DNA from: Pusillimonas sp044464525
GTDB lineage: Bacteria > Pseudomonadota > Gammaproteobacteria > Burkholderiales > Burkholderiaceae_B
Direction of reading: 5' to 3'
Length of the DNA stretch: 64,000 nucleotides
NCBI RefSeq assembly: GCF_044464525.1
Contig: NZ_JBIQLE010000009.1
Coordinates: 1-64,000 of the forward strand
The translations under genes and the position numbers were made by a program. Below the pieces are notes generated by a model, which did no database searches, was not told the DNA's origin, and worked only from the letters and a program-made list of their open reading frames with translations. Below are positions 10,061-18,594 of the stretch, in pieces. Each line of letters begins with the position of its first letter. Within the stretch, counting starts at the first letter, position 1.

Positions 10061-10101
10061 CAGCCGGCCAAAGCGTAGCCGCGCACGCCATCGGCCGGCT
10101 G
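10061..10101. terminator. Possible shared terminator hairpin
   Basis: Nine-bp perfect stem (10061-10069 with 10093-10101) between two converging genes. A run of six A residues at 10047-10052 gives a distal T-run for minus-strand transcripts, but the loop is 23 nt, so this is a weak call. Confidence 0.35.
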
Positions 10102-10132
10102 CTTCTGGTGCGTCGGATGCAGCCGGGCCGAC

Positions 10133-11035
10133 TCAAGCAGCCTTCACATTGCCGGCCGGCCGCTTTGCCGGCGTCCATGACACAATTACCAGGCCCACCA
10201 TCATCAGAAACATACCCACCAGTTCAATTGGCTGAGGACGCTCGCCCAACGTAATCCAGGCGCCGGCCACCGCAACCACCGGCACTCCAAGCCCGGCCAT
10301 TCCCGCCACCGTGGGATGGATTCGGCTGACCACCATCAGCCAAAGGCCCCACGCCGCGGCCGACGACATCACCCCCAGATAGAGCACGCCGAGTATCATC
10401 CCGCCGCCCCATACGATGGGCGTCTGAGGAATCAGCCACCCAAATGGCAACGCCATCAAGGTTCCAAGCAGCAACTGCCACATCGTGAGGCTGAGAACGT
10501 CGGGGCGGCTTCGCTGAAACAACATCTTGCCAAGAAGTGTCCCCAACGCCCAGGACATGCCGCCGGCCAAGGCCAGCAGCGAAGGACCGATGCCACCCAA
10601 GCCCTGCCAAGGCTGGATGACCGCCACCAGGCCCAGGGCCGCCGGGATAAAGCCGATCCAGTGCCGGCGCAAGGGGCGGTCGCCCATCAGCGCCCACGCA
10701 AACAGTGCCACCCAGAACGGCATGGTATAGGCCACCATCACGACTCGGCCGGTGCCGCCGGCCACCAACGCCATCTGCACCAGGCATTGGTAAGCGGTGG
10801 TCTGAAACACCGCAATGCCTATGGTGAGCCAGAATGGCGGAAAGGCAAGGGGCCGCCGCAAGACCAACACCAGAACCAGCAAGGTCAGAAAGCCCACGGC
10901 GTACCGCAACGCCACTAGATCGAAGGGCCCGATGTATGGCACGAGCGCCTTCATCATCACCCACCCGCTACCCCAGATCACCACCGTCAGCGCCATCCAC
11001 ATCAAGGCGGCACGATCAGTTTGAGCTTTATCCAC
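10133..11035 (-). CDS. EamA-family (DMT) permease
   Basis: Integral inner-membrane protein of 300 residues with about ten predicted transmembrane helices arranged as two EamA repeats, as in drug/metabolite transporters. The first repeat starts near VIWGSGWVMMKALV and the second near SLLALAGGMSWALGTLLG, each with the small-residue-rich helices of the family; the loop WITLGERPQP before the last helix is characteristic. The exported or imported compound cannot be inferred. It converges on the ETF-QO gene and is downstream of acsA on the same strand, 125 bp away, with a strong hairpin in between. Confidence 0.9.
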   Translation of the reverse strand: MDKAQTDRAALMWMALTVVIWGSGWVMMKALVPYIGPFDLVALRYAVGFLTLLVLVLVLRRPLAFPPFWLTIGIAVFQTTAYQCLVQMALVAGGTGRVVMVAYTMPFWVALFAWALMGDRPLRRHWIGFIPAALGLVAVIQPWQGLGGIGPSLLALAGGMSWALGTLLGKMLFQRSRPDVLSLTMWQLLLGTLMALPFGWLIPQTPIVWGGGMILGVLYLGVMSSAAAWGLWLMVVSRIHPTVAGMAGLGVPVVAVAGAWITLGERPQPIELVGMFLMMVGLVIVSWTPAKRPAGNVKAA

Positions 11036-11051
11036 CCAACCCTCCCAAACG

Positions 11052-11086
11052 TCGGGCCGGGCGGCTTACTTAGCCGCCCGGCCCGA
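11052..11086 (-). terminator. Strong hairpin downstream of acsA
   Basis: A perfect 15-bp GC-rich stem, 11052-11066 paired with 11072-11086, with a 5-nt loop. It lies between the acsA stop and the permease gene. No long T-run follows on the minus strand (only a short GTTTG stretch further on), so it may attenuate or stabilise the mRNA 3' end rather than terminate fully. Confidence 0.6.
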
Positions 11087-11160
11087 TACAAAATACTCAA
11101 TCCGTTCATGCCGGCGTACGACGGGACGCATTCAACCGAATGCCGGCCCGCCTCGCCGTA

Positions 11161-13140
11161 CTACACCGACTGCGACAACTGGCCGAGAATTGCAGGATTT
11201 TCCAAGGTGGAAACATCCTGCGTCACCTCTTCGCCCTTGGCAACCACACGCAGCAGACGGCGCATGATCTTGCCTGAACGCGTCTTGGGAAGGTTCTCGC
11301 CAAAACGGATATCGCGGGGCTTGGCGATGGGGCCGATCTCGTGCGCCACCCAGTCTCGCAACTGCTTGGCGATGTCGACAGCTTCGTCACCCTGCGGAAG
11401 GTCGCGCTTGAGCACCACAAAGGCCACCACGGCCTCGCCCGTCGTGTTGTCGGGCCGACCCACCACCGCAGCCTCGGCCACCAGGGGATGAGACACAAGC
11501 GCCGACTCGACCTCCATCGTGCCCAAGCGGTGGCCGGAGACGTTCAAGACGTCGTCGACCCTACCCATGATCCAGAAATAGCCGTCGACATCGCGCTGTG
11601 CACTATCGCCCGCCAGATAGTAGCCCTTGAGCTCTGGCGGAAAGTAGCTGCTCTTGTAGCGTTCGGGGTCACCCCAGACTGCGCGGATCATGCCGGGCCA
11701 GGGCCGCTTCACGGCCAGGAATCCCCCCGTGCCCGGAGCCACATCGTTGCCCGCCTCGTCGACGATGGCCGCGGCAATGCCCGGCAAAGGCAGGGTGCAC
11801 GAACCTGGCTTGAGCGGAGTTACGCCCGGCAACGGAGTGATCATGTGGGCACCCGTTTCGGTCTGCCACCAAGTGTCCAGCACCGGGCAGCGCTCCCCGC
11901 CCACATTGGTGTAGTACCACATCCAGGCCTCGGGGTTGATGGGCTCGCCCACGGAGCCAATGATGCGCAGGCTGCTTAGGTCGTATCGCCGCGGATGCAC
12001 CTGGGCATTGGTCTCTGCCGCCTTGGTCAGCGACCGGATTGCTGTGGGGGCGGTGTAGAACACCGTAACCTTGTGGCGCTGGATCATTTCCCAAAAACGG
12101 CCTGCGTCCGGATAAGTGGGCACCCCCTCGAACACGACCTGGGTCAGGCCTGCGGCCAAGGGGCCGTAGGTGATATAGGTATGGCCGGTAACCCAGCCGA
12201 CATCGGCCGTGCACCAATAAACATCGCTGTCCTTGGCGTCGAATGTCCATTTGGTGGTCAGCAAGGCCCACAGCAGGAAACCCGCTGAAGCATGCTGGAC
12301 GCCCTTGGGTTTGCCCGTGGAGCCCGAGGTGTACAAGATAAAGAGCGGATGTTCGGCATTGACGGGCGCGGCCTCGCAGGTGGCGGGTTGACCGGCGCAA
12401 ACATCGTGCATCCATAGGTCGCGTCCCTCGGTCCAGTCGATTGCACTGCCGGTGCGACGGTAGACGATGACATGGCGAATGGCTTCGCAGCCGCCCATGC
12501 CGATGCCTTCGTCCACTGCCGGCTTAAGTGGAATATTGCGGCCCCCGCGCATCTGCTCGTCGGCCGTGATGACCAGCGTGGCGCCCACGTCGACAATGCG
12601 GTCGTTCAGGCTCTTGGCCGAGAAACCGCCGAATACCACGGAATGAACAATGCCCAGGCGCGCGCAAGCCTGCATGGCCACCACGGCTTCAATGGACATG
12701 GGCAAATAGATGATGGCGCGCTCACCGGCCTTATAGCCCAGCGACTTGATGCCGTTGGCGAACTCGCACACCCGCGCATGCAACTCACGATAAGTGATCT
12801 TGGTAACCTTGCCGTCGTCGGATTCGAAGACGATGGCGGTCTTGTCGGCAGTGGGCGTATCGAGGTGTTTATCAAGACAGTTGGCGGAAACGTTCAGCTC
12901 GCCATCGGCAAACCATTTGTAGAAAGGCGCTTCCGATTCGTCAAGCACTTGTGTGAACGGCTTGTCCCAGATCAGATTCTCACGCGCCAGACGGCCCCAA
13001 AACTCGTCCGGTGATCTTTCGGCCTCATCGCACAAGGCCCGGTACGCATCCATACCCGATATATTGGCCTGCTGGACAAGCGCCTCGAAGGGCTGGAAAA
13101 CACGTTTCTCGACCAGGATTGATTGGACCGCACTAGACAT
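11161..13140 (-). CDS. acsA: Acetyl-CoA synthetase
   Basis: Activates acetate with ATP to acetyl-AMP and then acetyl-CoA. The ATG at 13140 has AGGAG six bases upstream and yields 659 residues, the normal length; an in-frame ATG 30 bp earlier lacks support. Motifs: ILYTSGSTGKPKGVQH (phosphate loop), TDVGWVTGHTY-like region CTADVGWVTGHTYITYGP, TWWQTETGAHM, YLAGDSAQRDVDGYFWIMGRVDD hinge, and the C-terminal PKTRSGKIMRR with the Lys that is reversibly acetylated in this family. It probably works with scoAB and phaZ in two-carbon and four-carbon acid assimilation. Confidence 0.97.
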   Translation of the reverse strand: MSSAVQSILVEKRVFQPFEALVQQANISGMDAYRALCDEAERSPDEFWGRLARENLIWDKPFTQVLDESEAPFYKWFADGELNVSANCLDKHLDTPTADKTAIVFESDDGKVTKITYRELHARVCEFANGIKSLGYKAGERAIIYLPMSIEAVVAMQACARLGIVHSVVFGGFSAKSLNDRIVDVGATLVITADEQMRGGRNIPLKPAVDEGIGMGGCEAIRHVIVYRRTGSAIDWTEGRDLWMHDVCAGQPATCEAAPVNAEHPLFILYTSGSTGKPKGVQHASAGFLLWALLTTKWTFDAKDSDVYWCTADVGWVTGHTYITYGPLAAGLTQVVFEGVPTYPDAGRFWEMIQRHKVTVFYTAPTAIRSLTKAAETNAQVHPRRYDLSSLRIIGSVGEPINPEAWMWYYTNVGGERCPVLDTWWQTETGAHMITPLPGVTPLKPGSCTLPLPGIAAAIVDEAGNDVAPGTGGFLAVKRPWPGMIRAVWGDPERYKSSYFPPELKGYYLAGDSAQRDVDGYFWIMGRVDDVLNVSGHRLGTMEVESALVSHPLVAEAAVVGRPDNTTGEAVVAFVVLKRDLPQGDEAVDIAKQLRDWVAHEIGPIAKPRDIRFGENLPKTRSGKIMRRLLRVVAKGEEVTQDVSTLENPAILGQLSQSV

Positions 13141-13203
13141 GATTGACTCCTGTGTTGGCTGTTGTTTCATAAGACTTGATAACCTATTGCCCTGACGGGA
13201 CGC

Positions 13204-14574
13204 TTATATCGACACAGTATCGCGCACACCCGCCCCGCGCGCAAAATCCATACGGCTAAGCACCATCAAGCCGCCGACAAAGAACAGGCCGGTAAGCAAT
13301 AGCGCCAGCCGGTGATTGCCATCGGTTACCCAAGTGACGACGCCGTAGCACAGCGGGCCCACCACCGCTGCAAGCTGCGTCGCAAACGTCCATAAAGAAT
13401 AGAATTCGGCCAGACGCCGCGCGGGCGCAAGCCCGCCCACCATGGCCCTGCCGGCGCTCTGGCTGGTGCCCATGCACAGCCCGGCCAGTGTGGCGGCGAT
13501 CCAGAACACCCACACCTGCACCGCCGAATAGGCGACCAGCACCATGACGATCCAGCCATACAAGGTAATCGTCAACGCTCGTTTGTGCCCCACCTTATCT
13601 TGAAAGTGTCCAAAAGACAGCGCCCCGGCCGCCGCGGCGATGTTGACGGTAAATACCAGCACCATTGTCTGAGCCATGGTGAAACCCATGGCCTGGTTTG
13701 CATAGACGGCAGCCAGGGTTACCACCACGGAGATGCCCGCATGATAGAAGGCTCCGCATATCAGCAACAGGCGAAAGTCGACAAAATGCTCGCCGGTTTC
13801 GCGCCAGGCGGTAGCCAACCTTTTTAGCCAGCCCAGCGCCGGCCGGTTGCTGGGCGCGCTGCGTTCACGCAGGAAAAGAAAAGAAGGCACGGCGGCGATC
13901 GCAAATACCAGGGCGGTCAGCAGCATCACATAGGGCACATACTGGTGCGCTTCCGCACCCCGGGCCGAGGCCCACCCCACCAGTGCCAGCGACAGGCCAA
14001 GCGTGAGCATGCCGCCAAAATAGCCAAAACCCCAACCCCAGCCGGACACCCGGCCCAAGGCGTTGGGCTGCGCCATCTCTGGCAAGAACGCGGCCACCAC
14101 GGATTCGCCGACGCAATAGCAATAATTGGACAACGCCAATAGCACCAGGGCCAGGGCAATGTCGTTGGGTCCGACCAATGCAAGCAACGCGGTAGCGGCC
14201 ACACACCCTACGGTACTGGTGAACAAAAGCCGCCGCTTGCCCGCCCGGGCGTCGGCACGCGCGCCCAGCGCCGGCATGGTCAGCATGATGGCCAGATAGG
14301 ACAGTGACAACGCCATGGTGAATGCCAGCGTTCCCCAACTTCGGCCTTGCGCCACCACACCGACGAAGTACGTGCTGAACACCGTCGTGATGACGACGGT
14401 GGTATAACCGGAATTGGCAAAGTCGTACATTGCCCAGGCCCAGACTTCGCGACGCCCCACGCCGGGTTTGAGCGCGTTGCGAAACAAGCCCCCGCCTCCC
14501 GGCGGGACTGCGTCGGCGGCGTCAGCATCCGCCGCGGCGCGCGGTTCAGAACCCGCTTGAGACGGCCTGCTCAT
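13204..14574 (-). CDS. MFS transporter, Atg22/UMF22-like
   Basis: Inner-membrane protein of 456 residues with about 12 predicted transmembrane helices. The segment REVWAWAMYDFANSGYTTVV at about 42-61 is the hallmark of the Atg22-like branch of the major facilitator superfamily; a later FGHFQDKVGHKRALT loop resembles the MFS A-type loop. A hydrophilic Ala/Asp-rich N-terminal tail of about 40 residues precedes it. The substrate is unknown (yeast Atg22 exports amino acids from the vacuole). It is on the same strand as acsA, 63 bp upstream, so it could be co-transcribed with acsA. Confidence 0.88.
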   Translation of the reverse strand: MSRPSQAGSEPRAAADADAADAVPPGGGGLFRNALKPGVGRREVWAWAMYDFANSGYTTVVITTVFSTYFVGVVAQGRSWGTLAFTMALSLSYLAIMLTMPALGARADARAGKRRLLFTSTVGCVAATALLALVGPNDIALALVLLALSNYCYCVGESVVAAFLPEMAQPNALGRVSGWGWGFGYFGGMLTLGLSLALVGWASARGAEAHQYVPYVMLLTALVFAIAAVPSFLFLRERSAPSNRPALGWLKRLATAWRETGEHFVDFRLLLICGAFYHAGISVVVTLAAVYANQAMGFTMAQTMVLVFTVNIAAAAGALSFGHFQDKVGHKRALTITLYGWIVMVLVAYSAVQVWVFWIAATLAGLCMGTSQSAGRAMVGGLAPARRLAEFYSLWTFATQLAAVVGPLCYGVVTWVTDGNHRLALLLTGLFFVGGLMVLSRMDFARGAGVRDTVSI

Positions 14575-14915
14575 GGCAGAAGCACAGCGGCTTGCGTGCC
14601 TGCCGAAGGGGCATGATCGAACGACAAACTCTTCTTCACGGTGTCCATGGCGGCCTCTTTAGGTTCCTTTCACGACAACGAGCACATGCCAGCGACGTGC
14701 CTGCGCCCGCCATGATGCCATAAACCTTTTGCCGCCTGCTACTTTGTAACTACGCTTTACCCAACATCCAAGTTTCGTTAAACTCGGGGCAGTTTTTTTA
14801 TCCAAGCGCTTAATTTTCAAGCGCATACGCTTATTTGATTGTCGCCGCCACGGCTGGCTGGGCCAAGCGCCTATGAAGCCAAACGCGTGCTGTCGTCCTA
14901 TAAACACCATTGCAC
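14575..14915. other. Divergent intergenic region, no gene seen
   Basis: A 341-bp region between the MFS gene (minus) and the NlpC/P60 gene (plus). It is more AT-rich around 14730-14850 than its flanks and must contain promoters for one or both genes, but I cannot assign -35/-10 pairs with confidence. A 98-codon minus-strand frame through it has no family resemblance and is rejected. Confidence 0.5.
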
Positions 14916-15572
14916 ATGTCGCTCCATTCCACTCCATTGATTCCGACGCTCTCACCTCGAAGTCTATGGCGCGCAGGCAAAGCCCTGCTGGTAGCCTCGA
15001 CCCTGGCGCTCGTAGGCTGCGCTGGTAATCCTGGCTCGGAGCAACAAGCCGGTAACGACTCCCATCACCTCATAGTCCGCGACAGCTATCTTTCCAAGAC
15101 AAAATCCGATCCGCTCGGCGCCTATCTGGCAAGCTCAGACTTCAATCGGGCTGGTGCAAGCCGCGCCTACTCCGAACCCCGCACGCAAACATTGGTCGGC
15201 ACGGCTCTGGGCCTGTTAGGCACCAAATACAAATATGGCGGCGAAACGCCGAACACGGGCTTTGATTGCAGCGGGCTGGTCGGCTACGCCGCCGAAAAGT
15301 CCCTGGGGTTGAAACTGCCACGGCGGTCGGCAGACATCGCGCGCCAAGGCAAATCAGTCAAGCGTTCCGAACTCAAGCGAGGCGACCTGGTGTTTTTCAA
15401 CACCCGCGGCGCACGCTTCTCGCATGTGGGCATCTATTTGGGCAATCACAAGTTCGTGCATGCGCCCCGCACAGGCGCCGTGGTTCGCATCGAAGACATG
15501 AACGTCTCGTACTGGCGAAAGCGCTACAACGGCGCACGCCGGCTCGTAGCGGCCGCATCGCGCGGCAACTAG
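14916..15572 (+). CDS. NlpC/P60 (C40) cell-wall peptidase lipoprotein
   Basis: Predicted periplasmic lipoprotein that cleaves peptide crosslinks or stems in peptidoglycan. Start taken at the ATG at 14916, two codons after a TTG. A positively charged N-terminus and hydrophobic stretch lead to the lipobox LALVGC (lipidated Cys at about 35). The C-terminal NlpC/P60 domain has the catalytic Cys in NTGFDCSGLVGYA, and His residues in RFSHVGIYLG and KFVHAPRTGAVV. At 218 residues it resembles Spr/MepS-type endopeptidases. It is alone on the plus strand and faces the DUF2325 gene. Confidence 0.93.
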   Translation: MSLHSTPLIPTLSPRSLWRAGKALLVASTLALVGCAGNPGSEQQAGNDSHHLIVRDSYLSKTKSDPLGAYLASSDFNRAGASRAYSEPRTQTLVGTALGLLGTKYKYGGETPNTGFDCSGLVGYAAEKSLGLKLPRRSADIARQGKSVKRSELKRGDLVFFNTRGARFSHVGIYLGNHKFVHAPRTGAVVRIEDMNVSYWRKRYNGARRLVAAASRGN

Positions 15573-15603
15573 CTACCCAGCCGTTCAGCAAGGCATGCAC
15601 GCC

Positions 15604-15638
15604 TCAAAAAATAGCGCGCGCCAACGTACGCGCGCTAT
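15604..15638 (-). terminator. Intrinsic terminator of the DUF2325 gene
   Basis: A 10-bp perfect stem (15611-15620 with 15629-15638) with an 8-nt loop. Read on the minus strand it is followed by a T-run (the A-run at 15606-15610 and neighbours), the arrangement of a Rho-independent terminator for the minus-strand gene ending at 15666. Confidence 0.7.
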
Positions 15639-15665
15639 AAACTGCAAATAAATTTCAAACCCGCC

Positions 15666-16031
15666 TCAGGCTGCGAACTTCAGCCCTTTCTTGCCGGCCG
15701 ACTGCTTCTCTGCCTGCGTCGGACATGCCTCGCAATAACCGCTTTGCGTCAACGCTCGCTTCATGCAACATACCGAACGCCGGCACACCAATACCTTGAC
15801 CCCCGAGCGCTGGGCCGCCGCGCGAAAGGTTTTCATCACGTTGTGCCCCAAAAAATCGGTGAGTAGTATTAAAAGGTCTGTGCCGGAAGGCAGTTGAAGC
15901 GTTTTCTTCTGGTGCGCGGGGTCGCGTCCGCTGATATGGTGCCTGATGGCGATGTTGTGCACTTTGAGCAAGTCGGGGATATTTCCCAGCCGATCCGCTC
16001 CGACCACTACCGCCCTAACTAATTCCGTCAT
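15666..16031 (-). CDS. DUF2325 domain protein, probably Fur-regulated
   Basis: A 121-residue protein of the DUF2325 family; function not established. Start chosen at the ATG at 16031 (MTELVRAVVVGADRLGNIPD) because GGAG lies 8 bases upstream, while the longer frame would begin inside the operator palindrome. Conserved features: VVGADRLGN, HISGRDPAHQKK, LLILLTDFLGHNVM, and a Cys-rich VLVCRRSVCCMKRAL segment followed by CEAC near the C-terminus, which could bind a metal or be redox active. A near-perfect Fur-box palindrome lies 59 bp upstream, so iron control is likely (inference). It has its own terminator and is monocistronic. Confidence 0.82.
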   Translation of the reverse strand: MTELVRAVVVGADRLGNIPDLLKVHNIAIRHHISGRDPAHQKKTLQLPSGTDLLILLTDFLGHNVMKTFRAAAQRSGVKVLVCRRSVCCMKRALTQSGYCEACPTQAEKQSAGKKGLKFAA

Positions 16032-16061
16032 GAAGAGTCTCCAAAGAACCAACGTCTTCGT

Positions 16062-16108
16062 AACGATAATCATTCTTATCTTATTCGTCAATAAGAATCA
16101 TTCTTATT
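16062..16108 (-). promoter_or_regulatory. Tandem Fur-box-like operators
   Basis: 16090-16108 is a perfect 9-1-9 palindrome made of AATAAGAAT and its complement around a central C, matching the AT-rich 7-1-7 layout of Fur boxes. A second, imperfect half-matching site (GATAATCATTCTTATC) lies at 16065-16080. Both sit just upstream of the DUF2325 start codon, in position to repress it. Confidence 0.7.
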
Positions 16109-16273
16109 TTTGATAACGTTTTTACGATTCGTGTTTCATAATCGGATGTGTCGGCCGCCCCGGCCGCAGCAATGCCGCCCCATGCAAGCCGTCATGTCAG
16201 AGCGGTCGAGAAGGCTGCGCACAATACTTGCCAACCGCAGCCCAATGTGGAGAAAGCGGCCGCCTTGGGCGCC

Positions 16274-17236
16274 CTAGCCGTTAACGACCTGGCGCAAGGG
16301 TTCCGCATCGACGGCTTCCTGCACGACCTCGCGGGTCAATTCGGATGAAAGCATCTCTAGCAACACGTACACGTAATCGCGCAGGAAGACGCCGGACTTC
16401 ACGGCGACCCGAGTGGTGTGGGTGCCAAATAGATGACCGGCGGGGATGCCGACCATGCCCTTGTCTCGTCGAGGGTCAAAAGCCATGCCCGCAATGATTC
16501 CAACGCCCAGGCCTACGTCGACATAAGTTTTAATGATATCGGCATCGATGGCCTCTAGAACGATGTCAGGCGTGATGTGCGCCGAGGCGAACACCTCGTC
16601 GATGGTGCAGCGCCCGGAGAACTGGCGGTCGTAAGTGATGATGGGATATTCGGCAAGCTGCGCCAGCGAAATAGTCTTGGCCTGGCTCGAGGTTAGCTCG
16701 GCTAACGGATGGTCCGGCCTGATGACGATGACGTGCTCCCATGAATACACGGGCAAGGTGGCAAGGCCGGCGGTACGCGACAACGATTCGGTCGCAATGG
16801 CAATGTCCGCCTGTTCATGCAGCACCATCTTCGCAAGCGTTGGAGGGTTGCCCTCGGCGAGCGAAACGCGCACCTTGGGAAAGCGCTCGCGAAAAGCGGG
16901 GATGACTTTAGGCAATATGTATCGTGCCTGAGCATGCGTGCACCCGATAACCACCCCGCCCTCATCGCGATGTGCGAACTCCTCGCTGACCTTTTTCAGG
17001 TTATCGACTTCGCGCATGATGCGATCGATTACCTGCGCCACGACGGCGCCGGGTTTGGTCAACCCCTTGATCCGCTTGCCATGGCGCTCGAAGATCTTGA
17101 TTCCGAGCTCGTCCTCGAACTCGATAATGGATTTCGAAACCCCGGGCTGCGACGTGAACAATGCACGCGCCGCTTCGGTAAGGTTGAAATTGCGCCGAAT
17201 GGTTTCACGGACAAAACGGAATTGTTGGAGATTCAT
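16274..17236 (-). CDS. cysB: CysB-like LysR transcriptional regulator
   Basis: LysR-type regulator of the CysB subgroup, which activates sulfur assimilation genes with N-acetylserine as inducer. The ATG at 17236 (MNLQQFRFVRETIRRNFNLT) gives 320 residues. The N-terminal winged helix-turn-helix carries NLTEAARALFTSQPGVSKSI, and FEDELGIKIFERHGKR and GLTKPG are CysB-subgroup hallmarks. The effector domain includes GCTHAQARYILPKVIPAF and the ligand-pocket-like segment YPIITYDRQFSGR. It lies between the DUF2325 gene and lptF with separate spacing (175 bp of AT-rich DNA upstream that likely holds its promoter). Confidence 0.93.
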   Translation of the reverse strand: MNLQQFRFVRETIRRNFNLTEAARALFTSQPGVSKSIIEFEDELGIKIFERHGKRIKGLTKPGAVVAQVIDRIMREVDNLKKVSEEFAHRDEGGVVIGCTHAQARYILPKVIPAFRERFPKVRVSLAEGNPPTLAKMVLHEQADIAIATESLSRTAGLATLPVYSWEHVIVIRPDHPLAELTSSQAKTISLAQLAEYPIITYDRQFSGRCTIDEVFASAHITPDIVLEAIDADIIKTYVDVGLGVGIIAGMAFDPRRDKGMVGIPAGHLFGTHTTRVAVKSGVFLRDYVYVLLEMLSSELTREVVQEAVDAEPLRQVVNG

Positions 17237-17411
17237 GGTTAGATAGGCCGGTTGGAACCTATCCATTATAAGTAATATAAAAGCAATTCCAAATTATTTT
17301 TATGTATAAACATATATGCTCGGAGAGCGCCTCTTGCCAGCCGCTTGAAGCCCTGTTTCGGCCGCCGCCCTGTTTGCAGCCATCAAGAATATGTAATTTA
17401 GCCGCCTGGCC

Positions 17412-18527
17412 TCAGACCGGTTGAGACGGCGTCTGCCTGGGTGCTTTTATACGCAACTTGCGCCACAACATAAAGGCCATAAGGCCTGCAAACACCCCGT
17501 GCACCAACCACACGCCAAGCCCAAAACTAAGTTGCCCGCTGCCTATCCATCCGCGCGAAAGATTGATGAGGTTCATATACAACAGGCCCACAAGGCCTGC
17601 AATAAGCAAGTCTCCCGACCGGCCCAGGCGCGGGTTGACTGACCCGAGCGGCAAAGCCAACAAGGCCAGATTGAGCGCCGCCAAAGGCAGGGCAAGCCGC
17701 CACATAATCTGCGAACGGGCTGTGTCGTTGCTGTCGAGGAACAACTGCTCGGTAGGCCTGGCCTTGATCTGGCGCTCGACCAGTTCGCGCATGGCCTGCG
17801 GCGAGGCCGCATCGGCGCTGCTTTCAAGCCGGAAGCCATACTTATCGAAATCAAACAGCCTGAATTCGGATGAATCTTGCCGCAGGTCGTAACGATGCCC
17901 CTCATTAAGCACAAGGAAACGGTCACCGTTTTCTTGGGTTTCGACACGAGCGCTTTCGGCCGCCACCACGCTAAGCCATTCGGAGTCGATAACGCGCGCC
18001 ACCACCCGACCCAACTCGTCTTGAGGCGATACGGGCTCTTCAGCAAAGAAGACCCGTGCGCCATCCTGGGTTTCAATGAACTGCCCCACCGTTACCTTGG
18101 AAAGATCAGACCTTTGCTCATAGCGCTGGCGATACTCTGCAATCTGCCGATAGGCCCAGGGCGATGCAAACAGGGTAAGAAACGCGATAAGCAGCGCCAC
18201 CGGCACGGCGCAACGCAGAACAGGCCGGATCCAGTCTTTGAGCGACAAGCCGCTGGCAAACCAAACCACCATCTCGGATTCGCGAAAGTTGCGTGTAACG
18301 GTGGTAAGCACGGCAATGAACAGCGATACGGCGAGAATCACCGGCAATGCGGTAATGCTGGAGAATGTGGCAAGCCCCAGCACGACGTCTCCGCCGATGG
18401 TTCCATTGGCCGCCTCGCCCAGCAAACGAACCAGCAATACACTAAGCCATACGACCAGCAAGGTGGAAAACACCACGCCGGCATGGCTCATGATTTCGGA
18501 GACAACGGAACGCTTGAATAGTGACAT
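17412..18527 (-). CDS. lptF: LPS export system permease LptF
   Basis: Inner-membrane permease of the LptB2FG transporter that extracts LPS and feeds it to LptC. The 371-residue protein has three N-terminal and three C-terminal transmembrane helices flanking a periplasmic jellyroll-like domain (about 125-265), with the family segments VTRNFRESEMVVWFASGLS and ALPLAALNLALLALPLG. It is divergent from pepA, as is common in proteobacteria. Oddly its usual partner lptG is not next to it: the following gene is cysB after only 175 bp. Length and motifs are otherwise normal. Confidence 0.95.
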   Translation of the reverse strand: MSLFKRSVVSEIMSHAGVVFSTLLVVWLSVLLVRLLGEAANGTIGGDVVLGLATFSSITALPVILAVSLFIAVLTTVTRNFRESEMVVWFASGLSLKDWIRPVLRCAVPVALLIAFLTLFASPWAYRQIAEYRQRYEQRSDLSKVTVGQFIETQDGARVFFAEEPVSPQDELGRVVARVIDSEWLSVVAAESARVETQENGDRFLVLNEGHRYDLRQDSSEFRLFDFDKYGFRLESSADAASPQAMRELVERQIKARPTEQLFLDSNDTARSQIMWRLALPLAALNLALLALPLGSVNPRLGRSGDLLIAGLVGLLYMNLINLSRGWIGSGQLSFGLGVWLVHGVFAGLMAFMLWRKLRIKAPRQTPSQPV

Positions 18528-18594
18528 GAGACAATATGCTGGATAATCGATAGTTTACTCAACAGCATCTGCAAGACACCATAGGAAAACTCGT

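Noticed and set aside
14659..14955. A 98-codon minus-strand frame between the MFS and NlpC genes
   Set aside because: No family resemblance, basic random composition, and it overlaps the start of a well-supported lipoprotein gene.
16032..16091. A longer N-terminus for the DUF2325 protein
   Set aside because: It would start inside the Fur-type palindrome and lacks the good ribosome site found at 16031.
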